Shown in pieces: positions 38,013 to 53,700 of a stretch of DNA of 64,000 bases. This DNA comes from Thunnus maccoyii (Eukaryota > Chordata > Actinopteri > Scombriformes > Scombridae): positions 18,400,501 to 18,464,500 of the forward strand of contig NC_056538.1 of NCBI RefSeq assembly GCF_910596095.1. The letters are read 5' to 3'. The translations under genes were made by a program, and so were the position numbers. Every line of letters starts with the position of its first letter. Position 1 is the first letter of the stretch. The notes under the pieces were generated by a model. It was not told the origin of the DNA. It did not search any database and saw only the letters and a list, made by a program, of their open reading frames with translations.

Positions 38013-41000
38013 AAAAAACTTTTGAGGTGGTTATAAGATTTCCTTCTATGTTTGATGGCAAATTTGTTCTGGTCAGTACATATGTTAAAGTTATACAAAT
38101 CCACAAGTATATAAAAAGAAGTGTAAGAAAAAGTAAATAAGACAGCTTTAGAGCAATTTAATTGCCTTTTAAGTGCGCACACATTATTCTGCATGAGAGG
38201 ACATCAGTTCCCGGGCAACATAAATAAAGGATTATTTGATATATAATATGAAAATAACACATTTACTTATGTTGCTCACCAGGTCTGGCTCTGCCGATGG
38301 GCCCGTGCTCCGCTGGGTATTATTGTGTAGGTGGAGCCACTGAGGCCAGACCAACAGATGGAGAAACAGGCAGCATCTGTCCACCTGGGACATACTGTGG
38401 TAAGCCCTGCTTTACTGCTTTGGAATGGTTGTATCACTGACTTGCCAACAAAGTTTTTAAGCTTATTAATAGTCATATAATAGAGCACTTAGTGATAGAG
38501 ACAGTACATTGAGTCCACAGATGACTGACATTATGCTTAATTTTAATACTTATAATTGAGTTTAATAGGAAAACAACATCTGAAATAGCAGCAGCACATA
38601 TCAGCTTCTGCCCCTGTGAGGGAGATTTAAATAGTGGTTATCATTTGATGTTTTACATCCCTCAAAACTGTAGACCAAGGGCTTCTTTATACTGTAGAAT
38701 CACCAATTTTCACAGACTGAATGGAAATCCAGGGGGCAGATATATCAGTTCTTCTTCTGACAGAAGCCTTGATACACCATGACACATTGCAGTCATATAA
38801 TGAATATGAGCCAGTCCACCAAAAATGTAAATATTACTGAGATTGAAATGGTGGATTTTTATTCTAATGTCCTCTTAAAATATCATGAATTCTATATTTT
38901 TAAGTCTCATCGCATCATGTGTTATATTCTTTGGGCTGCTAGTTGGTATTGATTGGATTTTTTTTTTTTTACAGCAAGAGGGTCCCAGCCTTTTACATTG
39001 GAGTTTTTTCTTTATTCTGCAATGTCTTCCCACAGCCTAAAGGCATGCAAATTAGGTGGACTTGAGACTCTTAAGTAGCTATATTTATGACTGAGGTGGA
39101 CTGGACACCCTAAATTACCCATGGGCATGAGTGTGAGTCATCATGTGCATTGGTCCTAGTCTGTTGATAAACTGTTGACCTGTGTGGGGTGTTTTCACAC
39201 TTCCTGTCTGATGTATTCTGGTATAAGCTACAATACCCTATAACCCTGAATTTCATGTAAAATCAATGAATGAATGACTGCCTACTCATGGTATTTCTCA
39301 CCCTCCAGTTGAGGGCTCAGGAGAGCCTGAATTGTGTCCAGCTGGTACTTTTTCCGCAGTGCCAGGTCTGACCAGTGAGGCTGGCTGTCAGCCCTGTACT
39401 GCAGGTTTCTACTGCAGAAGAGCAGGTCTCAGGACTCCAACTGGACCCTGCAGCCAAGGTCAGTCCATACATTGTGACATTGAGTCACTACTATCATAAA
39501 ACTTAAGTAAGTTTCTGGGACTTGCCTGTTTAATAAAGGTATATGTGTTTGATACATCCTTTCCATCCTTTCACACTGATTGACTTGTGAAACAATGCTT
39601 TAATGATGAGCTAACCACCTGCTCAATGCTACTCTATAGTATTGTGTCTCTTGCCACCTCCATAGGCTATTGGTGCCCTCCTGGTCAGACTGTGGCTACA
39701 GCTCTTTCATGTCCTCTGGGCCACTTCTGCCCACCGGCTAGTGCAGCCCCAGAGCCCTGCCCTTCAGGAACCTACCAGGACAGAGAGAAACAGGCAGCCT
39801 GTACTGTCTGTGAGGCAGGTAGGAGCCCTCTTCACTCTTTTTACCTTAACACAGTTATTTAGTCTTGTGCCATTTCTGTTTTGCTGAACAGGCTGCTCGC
39901 AACCCAGCAAGTTATTTATTTATTAATGTTGATGGATTGTTCAAATACGGGTGCATTTATTATAAAGCACTTTGCCAGTTTGTTGAGAGAAGTACTCTGC
40001 AAATATCGACATTAATTTCACATCACCATGTTTTCAGTACTTTCCGATACTGACAGGGCTAATTTAGAAGCAAAAATAGACATTTACACATTTCTCTTCT
40101 TTCAAGGTTACTACTGTGATCTGAGACTGGGTCTAGCTAATGCCTCTTTGCTGAGGCCCTGCCCTAAAGGACATTACTGCCCTGCAGGTACAACCCTGCC
40201 TAATCAGCACCCCTGCCCTATAGGCTCCTTCAACCCAAGACAGCGCACAGACAGCCTAGCAGGTTGCATGCCATGCACTGCTGGACAATACTGTCCTTCT
40301 GTGGGACTGTCAGAGCCAGCAGGTGAGAGAGAGAGAGATCTCTCTTCCCTTCTCTTTTCTTCTCTTTTCTTCTCTTCTCTTCATGTTTTTATTATTAAAC
40401 ATTTTAATGTTTAATAATAAAAAACACTTAACTGTAATTCCAACAAACAAGCCTCCACACTCCACACGCTAATGATATTCATTATGTGTTGTTAGCTAAA
40501 CTATTTGAAAAATTTAAGGTTCAGAACGAGGCTCCACATGTTTTGTTTAATATTTAAACACGCAGTTCATCCAAGTTTCAAATAAACATATTTTCTCACT
40601 TACTGCGTGTGCACATAGTTTTGCTCTTATGTTTTTGTCCAAGTTTTGAGACACCTATTTCAGAGATGGATATCTCAAAAGCTAGGCAAACTCCAAAGCT
40701 ATATATACCGGAGGAAAGTGAGAAAATATACTTTATAATTCAGATGATCCAGTTGTATAAACCCAGAAGTGGTAGTCTGTATCATGTAGGGCTGTAAATT
40801 TGTCTACGTTAGTGTGTGATGATAATGTTGTAATGTTGTAATATTCTTTACCCATAGGACCGTGTCATGCTGGTTATTGGTGCAGAGAGGGAGCATCCTC
40901 TCCTAGCCCACTGGATGGACTCTCAGGTTCCTTGTGTCCGCCTGGTCAATACTGCTCCTCAGGTTACTGGCTTATTTTCCCTCAATAAGCAATCAGCCAC

Positions 41001-44000
41001 CAGCAGCTGGCTCAGTGCTGCTACACTGTTGATGCTTAAAATGTATCAAGGGGATCTACATTTTCCAAATACTAGTTTTTGTAAAACAATGCTGATTCAG
41101 CTTGTTTTATAGGTTAATGTAACCAAATTTATACTGCATGAGGCTATTAACATTCTTGGGCTACAATGTTTTATTCATGCTAATTATCATTCGGTGGCCT
41201 ACAGGAAGTTCTGACAACATTTATCTTGTAACTTTTGATATAATTTTCTTTTGATTAATTTGTACATTTGTTCTCTCTGACTTGGGGCACTGACCCATGC
41301 TTAAAAAATACTGCTGTAGGGTAAACTCTGCCTTGTCCTGAGTTGCTCAAAAGTGCACGCAGCAATGGGTACTTTTAAAAGAGTGCCTCACTTAAATTCT
41401 GCTTACACAAAAATGTCCCCCACTGTAATAGTATATTGTATAGCTAAAACCAGTATCTGCACTGTTCTTGTCATCTTTTAATTGTTTTCTGCATACTTTA
41501 CTGGAGTTTAAATGTGAGTTGGTTCTTATGTCATCTTTACAGGCACCACAGCTCCTGTGGCCTGCCCTGAAGGAAGCTGGTCAAACAGCTCAGGCCTGCG
41601 TAGCCAGGAGGACTGCAATCCCTGTCTTGGGGGATTTTACTGTGACTCTGCTGGCCTAACAGCACCTACTGGACGCTGCAGTGGAGGGTACACCAGACTG
41701 CAATAAATGATATGAATGATAGAAATGCTTCCCAGCAATTTTATCATCCCCTGTTGTAAAACTAGCCACCACTTGCCCTTGCACACATAAAATGTGTGCA
41801 TGAGTTTTAATACTCTCATGTTTCATATCCAGATATTACTGTGTAAAGGGAGCTGTCACATCCACCCCTACTGATGGAATTACAGGGGGACCTTGTCCTG
41901 AGGGTTATTACTGCCCAGAAGGAACTGTTCAACCTGTGCCCTGTGTTCCGGGGACATATGTAGCTGTTACATATGCTACTCAGTGTGAGCCCTGTGTACC
42001 AGGCTGGTACTGTGTGACTGGCTCTTTGTACTTGTGTCCTGCAGGTTTGTGTTTTGCTGTTTATGCTCTGATAAATGCTGTCAAAATATATTTTCAGTTG
42101 TATGCTGATTGTCTGATATTATTATAAAATTTCCATGATGAAAGATCACTGTTTCTGGAGTAAAATGATTGATAAATACACATAAATATACACTCACCCA
42201 ACGATTGAAACAAGTTTTTGTATTCGTCATATTTATGCATTTCTTTGTGTTTGTTTTGCGGCCTCCAGGCTTCTACTGCCCTGAAGGAACTGGATTTGAC
42301 ATGAGAAGCTGTCCAGAGGGAACTTATGGTCCTGACCCTGGCTACTGGTCTATCTCTCAGTGCAGGCAGTGTGACGGTGGCCATTACTGCTCTTCCAGAA
42401 ATGGCACAGCTGTCACTGGACCATGTCAGGAAGGATATTACTGCTCACATGGAAACACTTCTCCACAACCTCTCTCACAGGCTGCAGGTAAACAAATATC
42501 TTCACCAGACATGTGCTGAGTGTTCACACATTCAGGAAATACAATACAGTATAGTCTGATAATACCACATTTTTTCTAATGTATATGTCAGAAAATGGAT
42601 TTGTCACCTCCTGGGTCTTATAATTCATATTCTCCAGCAGTGATCCTATTTTGAAGTGGTCGAGAAATGGCAACCTTGTTCTCTGTGTCTCTTACTAGGA
42701 GAGGGAGGGCCATGTCCTGCTGGTCATTACTGCCCCCAGGCCACCGTCCATCCTCTGCCCTGTCCACGTGGAACATTCTCTAACCTCACCAAATTAGTCT
42801 CCCAGGTCGCTTTGACTCATCACACTCACATGTCTCCATGGCTATGATTGATAGAGAAGTCTTTACCTTTGAATCTCCTCAAGGATGAAGTTTTGATTGA
42901 AACTGTAAACATTTGTTGTTTAGTGATTTTTATTTTTTTGTTGTGTGAATTGTGAAAATTAGTTTATGGATTAAACAAAAATGAACAACTGCATAATTCA
43001 AGATTGTTTTGTGCAGCATTATGAAGACCCAAAGTGTTCAATATTAAATTAATAAACAAGACATGCAATACATTATCATTAGAATATATACAAATAAAAT
43101 ATATATTCATGCATACCAATGCAACAACTTATCCCATAATTACAACGCCTTAACTAGCTCTGTCCTGTTTCTCTTGATTGACAAAGACTTATGAAATAAA
43201 ACAATCATTTAAGGAAAAAAAAATCCTCAGAAAAAGAACATTTTGAAATAAAAACTGATGTCAAAGAAGCAGGATGACATAACATTTCATAATAATGAGC
43301 TGACTTCAAAAAATGTATTGGATTATTTGACAGTTTCTTATACATTGTCTGTATTTATTCATATGATTATTCATCTCATAATGTATAGATTATTTAATAC
43401 TGAACACTCTGGGTCTCTGTACAGCATCATTTTGGACACTAGCCACTGCTACACCACCTCTATACAATATATTATATACAGCAGCTTTCAGTTTTGTTCA
43501 GTTCAGTCTTTCAGGCAGACAGTCAGTATCTACTCCCAAATCAATGTTGCAATGAGGCACTCTTTTTCAATTTTCTTACAGCCACTTTATCTGTCTTTCT
43601 TCCTCTCCTCCTTTTCCTTCCTCTCTGCCTCTCTTTGTCTCTCTCATTTCCCCTCTCAGGAGGATTGCCAGCCGTGTCTCCCTGGTTACTATTGCAATGC
43701 CGTGGGTCTCTCAGCACCTTCAGGAGAATGCTGGGAAAGCTTCTTCTGTCTAGGAGGTGCAGATCGTCCTGACCCTCCTTTGAGAGACAGCCGTGGAGGA
43801 CCGTGCCCAAAAGGTGATCGGGTCTCTCAGCATAAGTTAGACATCTGTGTCTTAATTTGTTATGTGGACAAATGTGTCCAAGGCAACACAAAAAGGAAGA
43901 GCACATGGGTATAATGTAATCAGGTAGCCATTGTGTAGACAGTAAATAGCAGCCAAAAGCAATACCATGCATGGTATTGCAGGAAACACAAAAGCACATA

Positions 44001-47000
44001 ATTAAGTTTAGAACTTACATAAGCCCAGAGACAGCTTACTGAACAGGTAAACAAAACACTCTTTCAAGTTAATAGGGCTAAACATAAGCAGCTGCTCTGT
44101 TGTTGACACTGGAAATCGAACCCTGTCCCCTGTGGATTGTATGTGTTTGTGTGCGTGTGCTTGAGTGTGCGTATCTCTTTCATGACTCTCGTCTTCACAC
44201 AACTAGGTTATTACTGTTCTGAGGGCTCTGCGGCTCCTCAGCAGTGCCCCCTGGGAACCATCAGTACAGAAGATGGCCGAGCCAGCTGCAGTGTCTGTCC
44301 CCAGGGGTAAATTTGCTTATCACGGAGACACACAATCACTCTGTACCATAAACATATACACATTTGCGCATTTAAACACAGTGGATTATGCAAGAACTGT
44401 AAATATACATACAATACAATTTCCCTCTTACTTTGCACACACATATACACGCACAGACACAAGTACATCCACACATCACTGCCATCACCAGCAGCCAAGA
44501 AGTAAATTATTCCATCTTTGTTTTTGTCTGGATAGATTTTATTGTCCTCGCAGTAGCAACGGCTCTCTGTCAGAGAGTTATGAGTGTCCAGTGGGTCATT
44601 ACTGTCCGTCCGGGACCTGGTCCAAACACCAGTACCCGTGTCCAGCTGGATCCATCAATCCGAACACTCGGATGGCAAAACCCCAGGACTGCTTGCCCTG
44701 CCCTCCAGGTCACACATCATTTACTGCTAATGATTATGAAATTCCTTAAGGTTATGTAGTTGACTCAGGGCTTAAAATGAACTTATTATATTAACAAAAA
44801 GTGCACTTCATACAACAGCTATTGTTAAAAACCAGGATCAAGAGGAGCATTATAATGATATACTGTATCCTAACTGGGATTCTGGTTTTCCATTTCACCC
44901 AGTTTCTCTATTTTTACAAAAAAGGTTCATTCTGTGCATCCTCTGGAATGGGTGTTGTATCAGGCCAGTGTGGTGCTGGGTATTACTGCCTCTCTGGGAC
45001 TTCGTCCCCCACACCAGAGGATGGAGGGATGACAGGTGACAGGTGTCCTGAAGGTCATTACTGTCCCCAGGGTTCCTCTGCACCATTGCCCTGCCCCATA
45101 GGACGTTACAGCAACAAAACCAGGAACAGTCATCTCTCTGACTGCCTGCCTTGTCTTCCAGGTTGGCACTTATTTACCACAATTTTGTATTCACTTGTGT
45201 TTAATTATGTGTATTTAATCTGTCAGAGGGTAAAGTTCCCATTACATAACTTGATTTATCAGGGATACTCCCTTCACACAATATATGTGACTGCTTGCGA
45301 CTGCTTAACAGTGTCCCTTTTGTTTTGCAGGCTTCTTGTGTGTCACCAGAGGGCTCCCTTTCCCTTCTCAAATCTGTCCAGCTGGCTTTTACTGTCCAAG
45401 TAGAGAAAACAGCAGCCTTCAAGCCTCAATACCCTGCTCACCTGGAAACATGTGCCCACCTGGAGCTCATAGACAGGTACCCTGCTTTCCAGGGACCTAC
45501 CAGAATTTACCCGGGCAGGTAAGGAAGATGCAGATCTGTTATGTCCTGCAGTCACAAAGGCAAGGAACACCTACTATATAATGCTTTACAAGTGACCCCA
45601 TAGTCACTGTGCTCCTGCCTTACACAGTAGATGACTTGATACAATGGATTCCTACATATTTGTCATAAACAGTGCTGTTAACTAACTGTATATGACCTGT
45701 AAAAATGGAATTTTTGTGCAGTGTGAGACTGTGTAATCTGCACATTCTGGAGGAAGTTATGGAGCTTTTATATCTAAAGCAGGAGTCTGACGTGTTTGTA
45801 TCTGTTCATATTAGAGAACATATGTAGTCATAATTTTGTGTATGCACTGTGTAGCAAAAATTATATCCATGAATACTCCTCCACAGGCAGAGTGTGTTAA
45901 ATGCCCAGCAGGATTTTACTGTGCTGGCTCAGTCGATGCTGACACTGGGCATGTGTCTGGGACTCACACTCCCATGCTGTGTCCTAAAGGACATTATTGC
46001 CCACCAGGTAGGATACAATAGTGCAGTCATTGCAACACATTCATGCATGACAAACATACAAAGTTATCAGACTCATTAGACAGAAGTATATGTGGGACAC
46101 AAGTGATGTTGCTCACATAATTACACTGATTAATTAACTAATAATGTGTTGTATTGCATGGGATATGTTGTTGAATAGTGTTCTTGTTTCGTGTGTACTC
46201 CTGAACAAGTGGCTGTAACAGTAAATGGCTTTCTAATTATGCAAATGGCCATCACAGAGCGTAATCAAGATAAGGATGGTCTTCACAAACTGTTCTGTGA
46301 TGTTTAGTCCTGGACCATCTGTAGATATTAAACGCTATTTATCTACAGGAACGCAGTCTGGTGTAGCATTCCCATGCCCAGCTGGTGCCTTTAGCAGGCA
46401 GATGGGGTTGTTCAATAAGTCGGGCTGTGAGCTCTGCCCTCCAGGGAGATACTGCCGTTCCTCTGGACTGGCTGCTCCCACTGGGGACTGCTCTCCTGGG
46501 TAAACACAGGCAAACTGAACACGTATTTCATCATGCTTACAGACAGACTATGAGAGATATGACATCCTGTTTCTGTTTAATTCTGTCTCCCTTGTCTATA
46601 ATTAAACCTCCCTTATGCTCTGTCTCTCCCTCTGTCTTTCTCATCTATCACTTCCCACATCCCCCTCCCAAATCTTCTCTGTCCTCATCATCTCTCTGCC
46701 CATAGTTACCTCTGTATCCACGGTTCTGTTTCTGCCCAGCCAGAGGGAGGCCCAACAGGAGGCCCTTGCTCTGCAGGGTCCTACTGCCCTCAGGGTACCA
46801 GCTATATGGTTCCCTGCCCTGCAGGCACCTTCAGCTCCATAGATGGTGACATATAACAATGAATGATTAAACAGATACACCCTTGGTGACATTTGAACAT
46901 AATAGGCTGTGTTAACGAAAGTTGTTGATGGTGTGAATCTTAGTAAATAAATGAGAAAAATTCCTACCCTTCTTCATCAGAAGGGTAGGATTTTTAATTA

Positions 47001-47722
47001 ATTAAACATATAAGCTGTATTTTTGGTGTTCCAGGGGCAGTGTCTATAGAAGTATGTCAGCCATGTTTGTCAGGCCATTACTGTGCGGAGGTTGGCCTCT
47101 CTTCCCCATCTGGACCCTGCAACCCAGGCTTCTACTGCACAGAAGGATCCAAAACTGCTGCACCTTGGGGTAATATCACAGGTAACAAGATTCTTCTACT
47201 TGCGCTCAATGTAGCGTTAATAGAAGCACGGAAACATGCACAACGGGTTGTTTTAAAAATGGTATTTGTAATATACGGACTCAGGTAAATCTGTCATGAG
47301 GTTATAAAATGCTGTGCTGTTGACCATTTTTCCTCCTTAGTTATTATTTAACCTTTTCATGGATTTTGACTACATCAGCTGGAGAGGTCTCCACCGAACA
47401 TTTACCAGTCCCCACTGCTTTCTCTTAGCAGTATATTCCTCTGTGGAATTAGAGAAAATGGCTCTGGCCTTTTAGTTCACTCACTAACCTAATGAGTAAT
47501 GACATCCAATAAAGGTCTATTGTCTCAGTTACAGGAGATACCACGTCACCATCCCCACTTCCTGGTGTTTCAACCCCAGGTCAGTTCCATGGTGATGTAT
47601 GTCCTGCCGGTCACTATTGTCCTAAAGGGAGTGAAAGGCCAAGCCCCTGTCCTCCAGGTACCAAACCAACATATCCAGAGAGGTCTGAAAGAATTTCTGT
47701 TGTAATGTATCATGAACCTGCT

Positions 47723-47758
<36 letters not shown>

Positions 47759-50700
47759 CAGAAGTATATAAGCCCCCAGTCATTTCCCCGAGAGAGTTAT
47801 GTGTCCAACCTCCTGCTTTTTATTACATTGCTTCCAAAGGTAGTGTACAGTGCCATAAAGCCCCCAGAGGTACAGTATACTGGCTTAATGTATCCAGAAC
47901 TTTAGAGGAGGTAGTAAAACCTAATGGGAGTCCAATAAAACTGTCATAATGGTCAGCTAGCTACTTAACCAAGTGAATAAATGGAGCCATCTACGGTGTG
48001 CACACAAGACACTGTTACATCATGCTATTTCCTTCTGTGTGTGTGTGTGTGTGTGTGACAAAGAAAAAGAACTAGAGGGAGTTATTTTTATTCTCATGAT
48101 AATTTGTCTCCTCCATATAGGCACTTTCCTGGGGAGGTCTGGGGCTGAGTCTGAGGCAGACTGTGGAGCTTGTTACCCGGGTTTTTACTGCCCCTTGTGG
48201 GCTCAGACCTCTGCTGACCTCCTCTGTCCCCCCGGGTGGTTCTGTCCACCAGAATCAGTGTCTGGACATCAGCCAGGTACAATGTGCATCATCAGGGGTC
48301 AGCTCAGGTTTAACTACTGTAGTCTTTGCACTTCATCATTTTCTTTTTTTTTTCACTTAGTGTCTGATCTCATCGACCATGTCTGGTTTCCCAATATTTG
48401 GTTCAGTACACCAAGCTTCACTTACTGTAGTACTGTACTATACATCTTTAATTAGGGAATGGACAGAATACTATAGAGAAAAAATGGTTGTATTGAAAGT
48501 AGTGAGGTAAACTTTACTTGTAAATTATACATCAGGTTGCATGCCAATTAGCCAATAATGTATTCAATAACTTATCAGGTGGCACTTTTGTAGGAGTGGT
48601 TTTAACTGTAATAACTGCATACTTAACTTATTTTCCATGAGATGTTTACATTACCTGTCTTTCTACACCCTAAATTTAGTTATGGTGTAACTGTGTAGTA
48701 ACCGGTGCTGTAACTAGTAGTGTGTAGCAGAACTCATCAATTACTTTACAAACCGTACATCTACATGTACCATGGAGATTATTTTATGCCTCAGATGGGG
48801 TTTTCTTCTCCTCCTCCTCCTGTGTTACATGTGCACCTAGAGTTTCTATGAAAGGCATCTTTGTCCCCTTTTCGCCTTTTATCAGGAAGACATTTTGCTA
48901 ATTTGAGCATGAAATGGCCCAGAAGCTATAAATAGTTTCCAGCTCGTCGCTGTCAGAGTCAGGGCACCTGCTGCTGAGCCTGCTTTCTCTTCTCCTCGTC
49001 TCCCCCAGGATTTTCATACAGGACGAGTCACTCTCTTCTTCATTGCTTTGTTTGTGTGGTACCACACTGGGCATGGTGAAATACAGCAGCCATGCTTGCT
49101 TTCATGGATAATGCCCCCCTAAATGAACTTATGTGGATAAATCATAGTAGCACTACATTTCAAATGCAAATTACTCTTGTTTATTTTGTTAAAATGGAGA
49201 TGAGAGTTTGAAAATTCTTGATTGCTTATCTGATTGTGTCACAGGATGCCAGTGCCCACCTGGCCATGCGTGCCCGCTTGGTAGTGCTGAGCCGGCCATC
49301 TGTAGCCCTGGCACTTTTCAGTCTTCATCTGGACAGTCTGCTTGTAACATCTGCCCACCAGGTTAAAAAAACACATCTGCACTCTCATGTTTATATACTA
49401 TAAACTATACACAAAGAAACAAAGGTGAACTGGAGCATATTATGAAATGGGACACCTCACCTTGCCCAGGTTTTTACTGTATGGAAGGTTCATCTGTGCC
49501 ATCTCCATGTCCAACGGGTGCTGTCGGTCCATCAGCTGGCAGGACGTCCCTCATCGACTGCTCCCCCTGCCCCTCTGGCTTCTTCTGTAACAGCACTGCT
49601 CTGGCAGAGCCGTCTGGACCCTGCAGCCCAGGTCTGACAGGCCCCTATCACCAAGGGAGAGGATGTCAGAGAATTGTGTTATAAAAGTGTCTTTTCCTCT
49701 CTTGTATGTGTGTTCTGTATTAAGCCACATTTATCCTTCAGTGTAAATGTTGCAATGTTCTCTGTGAGATATCTAACTACATTGTCTACCACAGGACATT
49801 TTTGTTCCCTGGGGTCCACTGAGCCTTCTCCCGTCTCCCAGCCTTACGGAGATGTTTGTCCCATGGGACACTTCTGTCCTCAGGGTAGTGGGTCACCCAA
49901 ACCCTGTCCTGTTGGCAGCTTCCTCACAGAGCCTGGAGCTTCCTCTTCCTCTCACTGCCACCCCTGCCCACCGGGGAAATACTGCCTCAGTCCTGGAGCA
50001 TCACAGCCCACAGGTGGGGGATTACACCAGGTTTCCCATTAGTCAACAACAGTCAGGCTTATCATTGCTCATTGAGTATTGAAGGCTTATTGTGTAAAAT
50101 CCACAACATTTCCTATTTCAGCTGTACACTGCAACTAAGTATAGGTTCAGGAGTCATACACATCACATTATCTGAATCTAAATGAAACTTAATGGCTGAT
50201 CATCAGGCTGAACTCCCATATAATTAGATGTGTATTCATTCCATTCCAATTTATAATACCTCCCGGTGGTAGGTCTGTGTTTTGCAGGTTTCTTTTGTTC
50301 CGGTGGTGCAGATAGCCCCACACCCCAAGCCACCCCCTCTTTGTTCAGCTGTCTTCATGAAATATTGGAGGTTTATACCACAAAGACAGACGCCGCCTCT
50401 TGGATGCACAATATGTCCTGCTTCGATAACTCCAGTAATTCTGGTAAAATATGGGTTTCTTCAGTTTGTAATAACACAATAAATGCTTCCTTTGAAAGGG
50501 CAGTACATCAATTTTTTTCAGGCTATTCAACCAGAGTGCAAAGCCTTACGTGCCTTGATAAATGTCCCACAAAGCAGTGGCTTTTCAGTTTGACCTTTCA
50601 CTTAAGTATTCTACAATTAATTATTGCCTTACAGTGTTACATTGTAAAAAGATGTTGTTCCCTTGACAGTCAAAAGTGTTAAATTAGCATGTAGAGAGAG

Positions 50701-53700
50701 AGGAGAGGCTCCTCTTTGGTTTCCTGTCTGCAAGACAAAGATATTAACTTAGACATCTTTCATGTTTTATCTGCCATGTTCTATTATAGGGAGAGACGCG
50801 AGCTGGATCGAAGTGGTAATGGCGCCACGGGCAGATTCAGACCATACTGTGACTCACTCACCGCCATGTCTCAAGAGTCCACATTATGCATGTACCACCT
50901 ACAGAGGAGATATATGCCCTAGGGGTGGGTAAATCCTGACAGTGAACTTGTGCACTCAGTGCAATACTTGTTCATCCCCTAAAGTGCAGATATGCACGTT
51001 ATTTTCCTTGTTCATGACACGGTAGTCCCACTTAATATAATTGCTGTGACATATGACTGATTTTATCTGATCTGCCTAGTGTGTGCAGTATAGTCCAGCT
51101 TTAACACCACTTCATCTTGATTTTCTTTGGACTTTGTTTTTAAAAATAATGAATGGAATATGTTTCAATCAGGGCAAAACTATTTGGTTTTTGTTCATGC
51201 ACAAATGGAGCCAAGATGTTGGTGGTTATCACATTAGAATTCCTCCTGCAGATGAAACTCAGTCTTGAAACTTCAAATTCCCCTAGTTGTAGACCTGAAA
51301 GTCTAAATGCTGGAGTTGGACTTCCCTCTTGAGGAGCTGAAGATGGTTGGGTAGTAGTGCGGATAAAATAGCTGCACTGAAATGAAACAGCCGATGTCAG
51401 ACCAGCAAGGAACCGATTTAAATTCTTGCAGCAAAGTAATTACTGCCCCCTGGAAACCTTGAAAAAAATCTGGTGGGTTAACTGTAAATAGAAGAAGCAG
51501 AAAATAAGAGTGTGGGAATGGAAAGTTCAGACTTTGAGAAAATCCTCTATCTCTAGAGGGAGTGTGTGCATAAGACCAGTAGACCTCTTGATTGGACTTT
51601 TGCTCTCACTGAAGTTGATTTACTTCAGTGATACTTTGTGGCTATTTTTCAGGTTTCTATTGTCCACTGGGTTCTGCCTACCCCCACCCCTGTGAGGCTG
51701 GTTCGTACTGTAACCAAGCTGGTCTAGATGCCCCAGCAGGATCCTGTGCGGCAGGATACTACTGTCCTAGAGGCTCTTTAGACTCTCATACCACCTCTTG
51801 CCCTGCAGGGCATTACTGCCCACTTGGAACCCTTCTCCCTCTCCCCTGCCCTCTTGGAACAATAAAAAGTAAGATGTCACTCTTGTTATTTAGCTGTAGC
51901 TTCTAGATTCGATATAATCTTGCATATTGTTTGATTTTTGTGAACAATTTTATTATCAATAGAAAACTGCATGCTACCTGTTTTCTCTTCCTTTGAAAAG
52001 AGAGACAATTTAGGACAAGTCAGTAATCCCCTGCCCTTTTTGGTCATGAATTAATGATGAGTGAGTAATCAAACACAATACTAAACTGTGAATTACAACA
52101 CCTAATCCTCTTTGTTGCACCAATTGTCAGTTTTTCTTGCTTATGTTCTTACATGAACCGGTGTCTATCTTTGCAGTTCAGTGATGCAGAGAAATATGAA
52201 AACTTGCATTGAAGCCTTTTTCTCCCCCTTGGGTGCCTATGAATAATTTCAGTCACAAAGTGGTTTAATCGTGTAACTGTATTCTTGTCTCGCGGCAGAC
52301 AACCAGAATCCTATTAAAATGTGCTGTAGCTCCTTTGTATGGTTATGAATTAGAAACTGATGAGGGAATAGGTATGTACTTTTCATTTAATTAATATTGT
52401 TATCTATTTTAATGCTTTCATTACATTAACTTATGAAGTGATCAGTGATTTAATTTTGTATGTCAACAAATTCTGTGTATACAGTGATGTACAGATAAAA
52501 CACAAAACAATGAAAAACATTCAAAAGTATATAAATGAATAAATTTATTTCTAATTGATGTATATTGTTTGCTATCAGGTTCCCTTGGTGGATCTACAGT
52601 TGAGGATTGCCAGCTGTGTCCTCCAGGTCATTACTGCCACCAGAGAGGCATAGCAGAGCCAAGTGGCCAGTGTGCAGAAGGCTACTACTGTCCTGAGGGA
52701 CAAAGCTCTGAAAGACCACAGCAACATGTCTGCTCAGTGGGACATTATTGTGAGAAGGTCAGCCATGCAGTACAAGTCTTCAAGCTATTGTCAGTCATCA
52801 TTGTTGAACATTGCATGTGATGCCTTCCTCCTTGGCCGTGTCTTTCATTCTGTCATGACAAATGCATTGCTGCATGCCATGAGTCAATTGTTTTCCTCCT
52901 GTTTGCTTGACAGTTTGTCCTGTGTTGTCTTTCTTGGTCTTCACTGTCGTTGCAACCATGATAATGCCTAACGATGCATGTTGTTCCCCAGATATAAAGT
53001 CTAATAAAATCACTAATGGTTGCTTTAGGGCAGTGTCAGACAGACAGCCTGCCTCCCAGGCAGCTACCAGCTCAGACAAAGCCAAGGCAGCTGTGAGACA
53101 TGTCCTGCTGGTTTCTATTGTGAATATCAAGGTAAAACTGATGTGTTGACAAATCATTGAATGACAAAGCATTTAGCAGCAGGGGACGTAAATATAGTCG
53201 ACATTAAGGTAATGGCTGTTTTTTGTAAGCAACCAAAATGAAAAATGTTCTTTTTTTTCATATGCACATCAGGAATGATCCTTCCACTTTCATGTGAGAA
53301 AGGATTTTATTGTCCTAGTGGATCAGCAAATCAGCATCCCTGTCCAGCAGGTACCTATGGAAACAGGACAGGGTTGGTTGAGGAACTGCAGTGCTCATTG
53401 TGCGACCCTGGGATGTACTGTAAAGGAACAGGTACAATACATCACAGTTTTTGACCCTTATTAGTTGCTTGTTCTCTATTTCTCACAGTTGACCATTTTG
53501 CAAATGGCTGCAGTTTAGATTTATAAGTGTAATCCAGAAACAATTAGAAGTAAATAGCTGCTCTGTTATTTGAGTGATAAAAATCTTGCTTGAATGATAT
53601 TCCTTTTAAGGGAGGTCTTCCCCCAGTGGCCCATGTGCTGCAGGGTTTGTTTGTGTTGAAGGAGCCTCTGAACCTTCACCATCAGACAGTCTGACTGGAT

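Noticed and set aside
43258-43914. Single 218-residue open frame read through exon 41
   Set aside because: Only the part from 43660 to 43813 matches the repeat. The upstream part is intron that happens to be open, with a clear acceptor before 43660.
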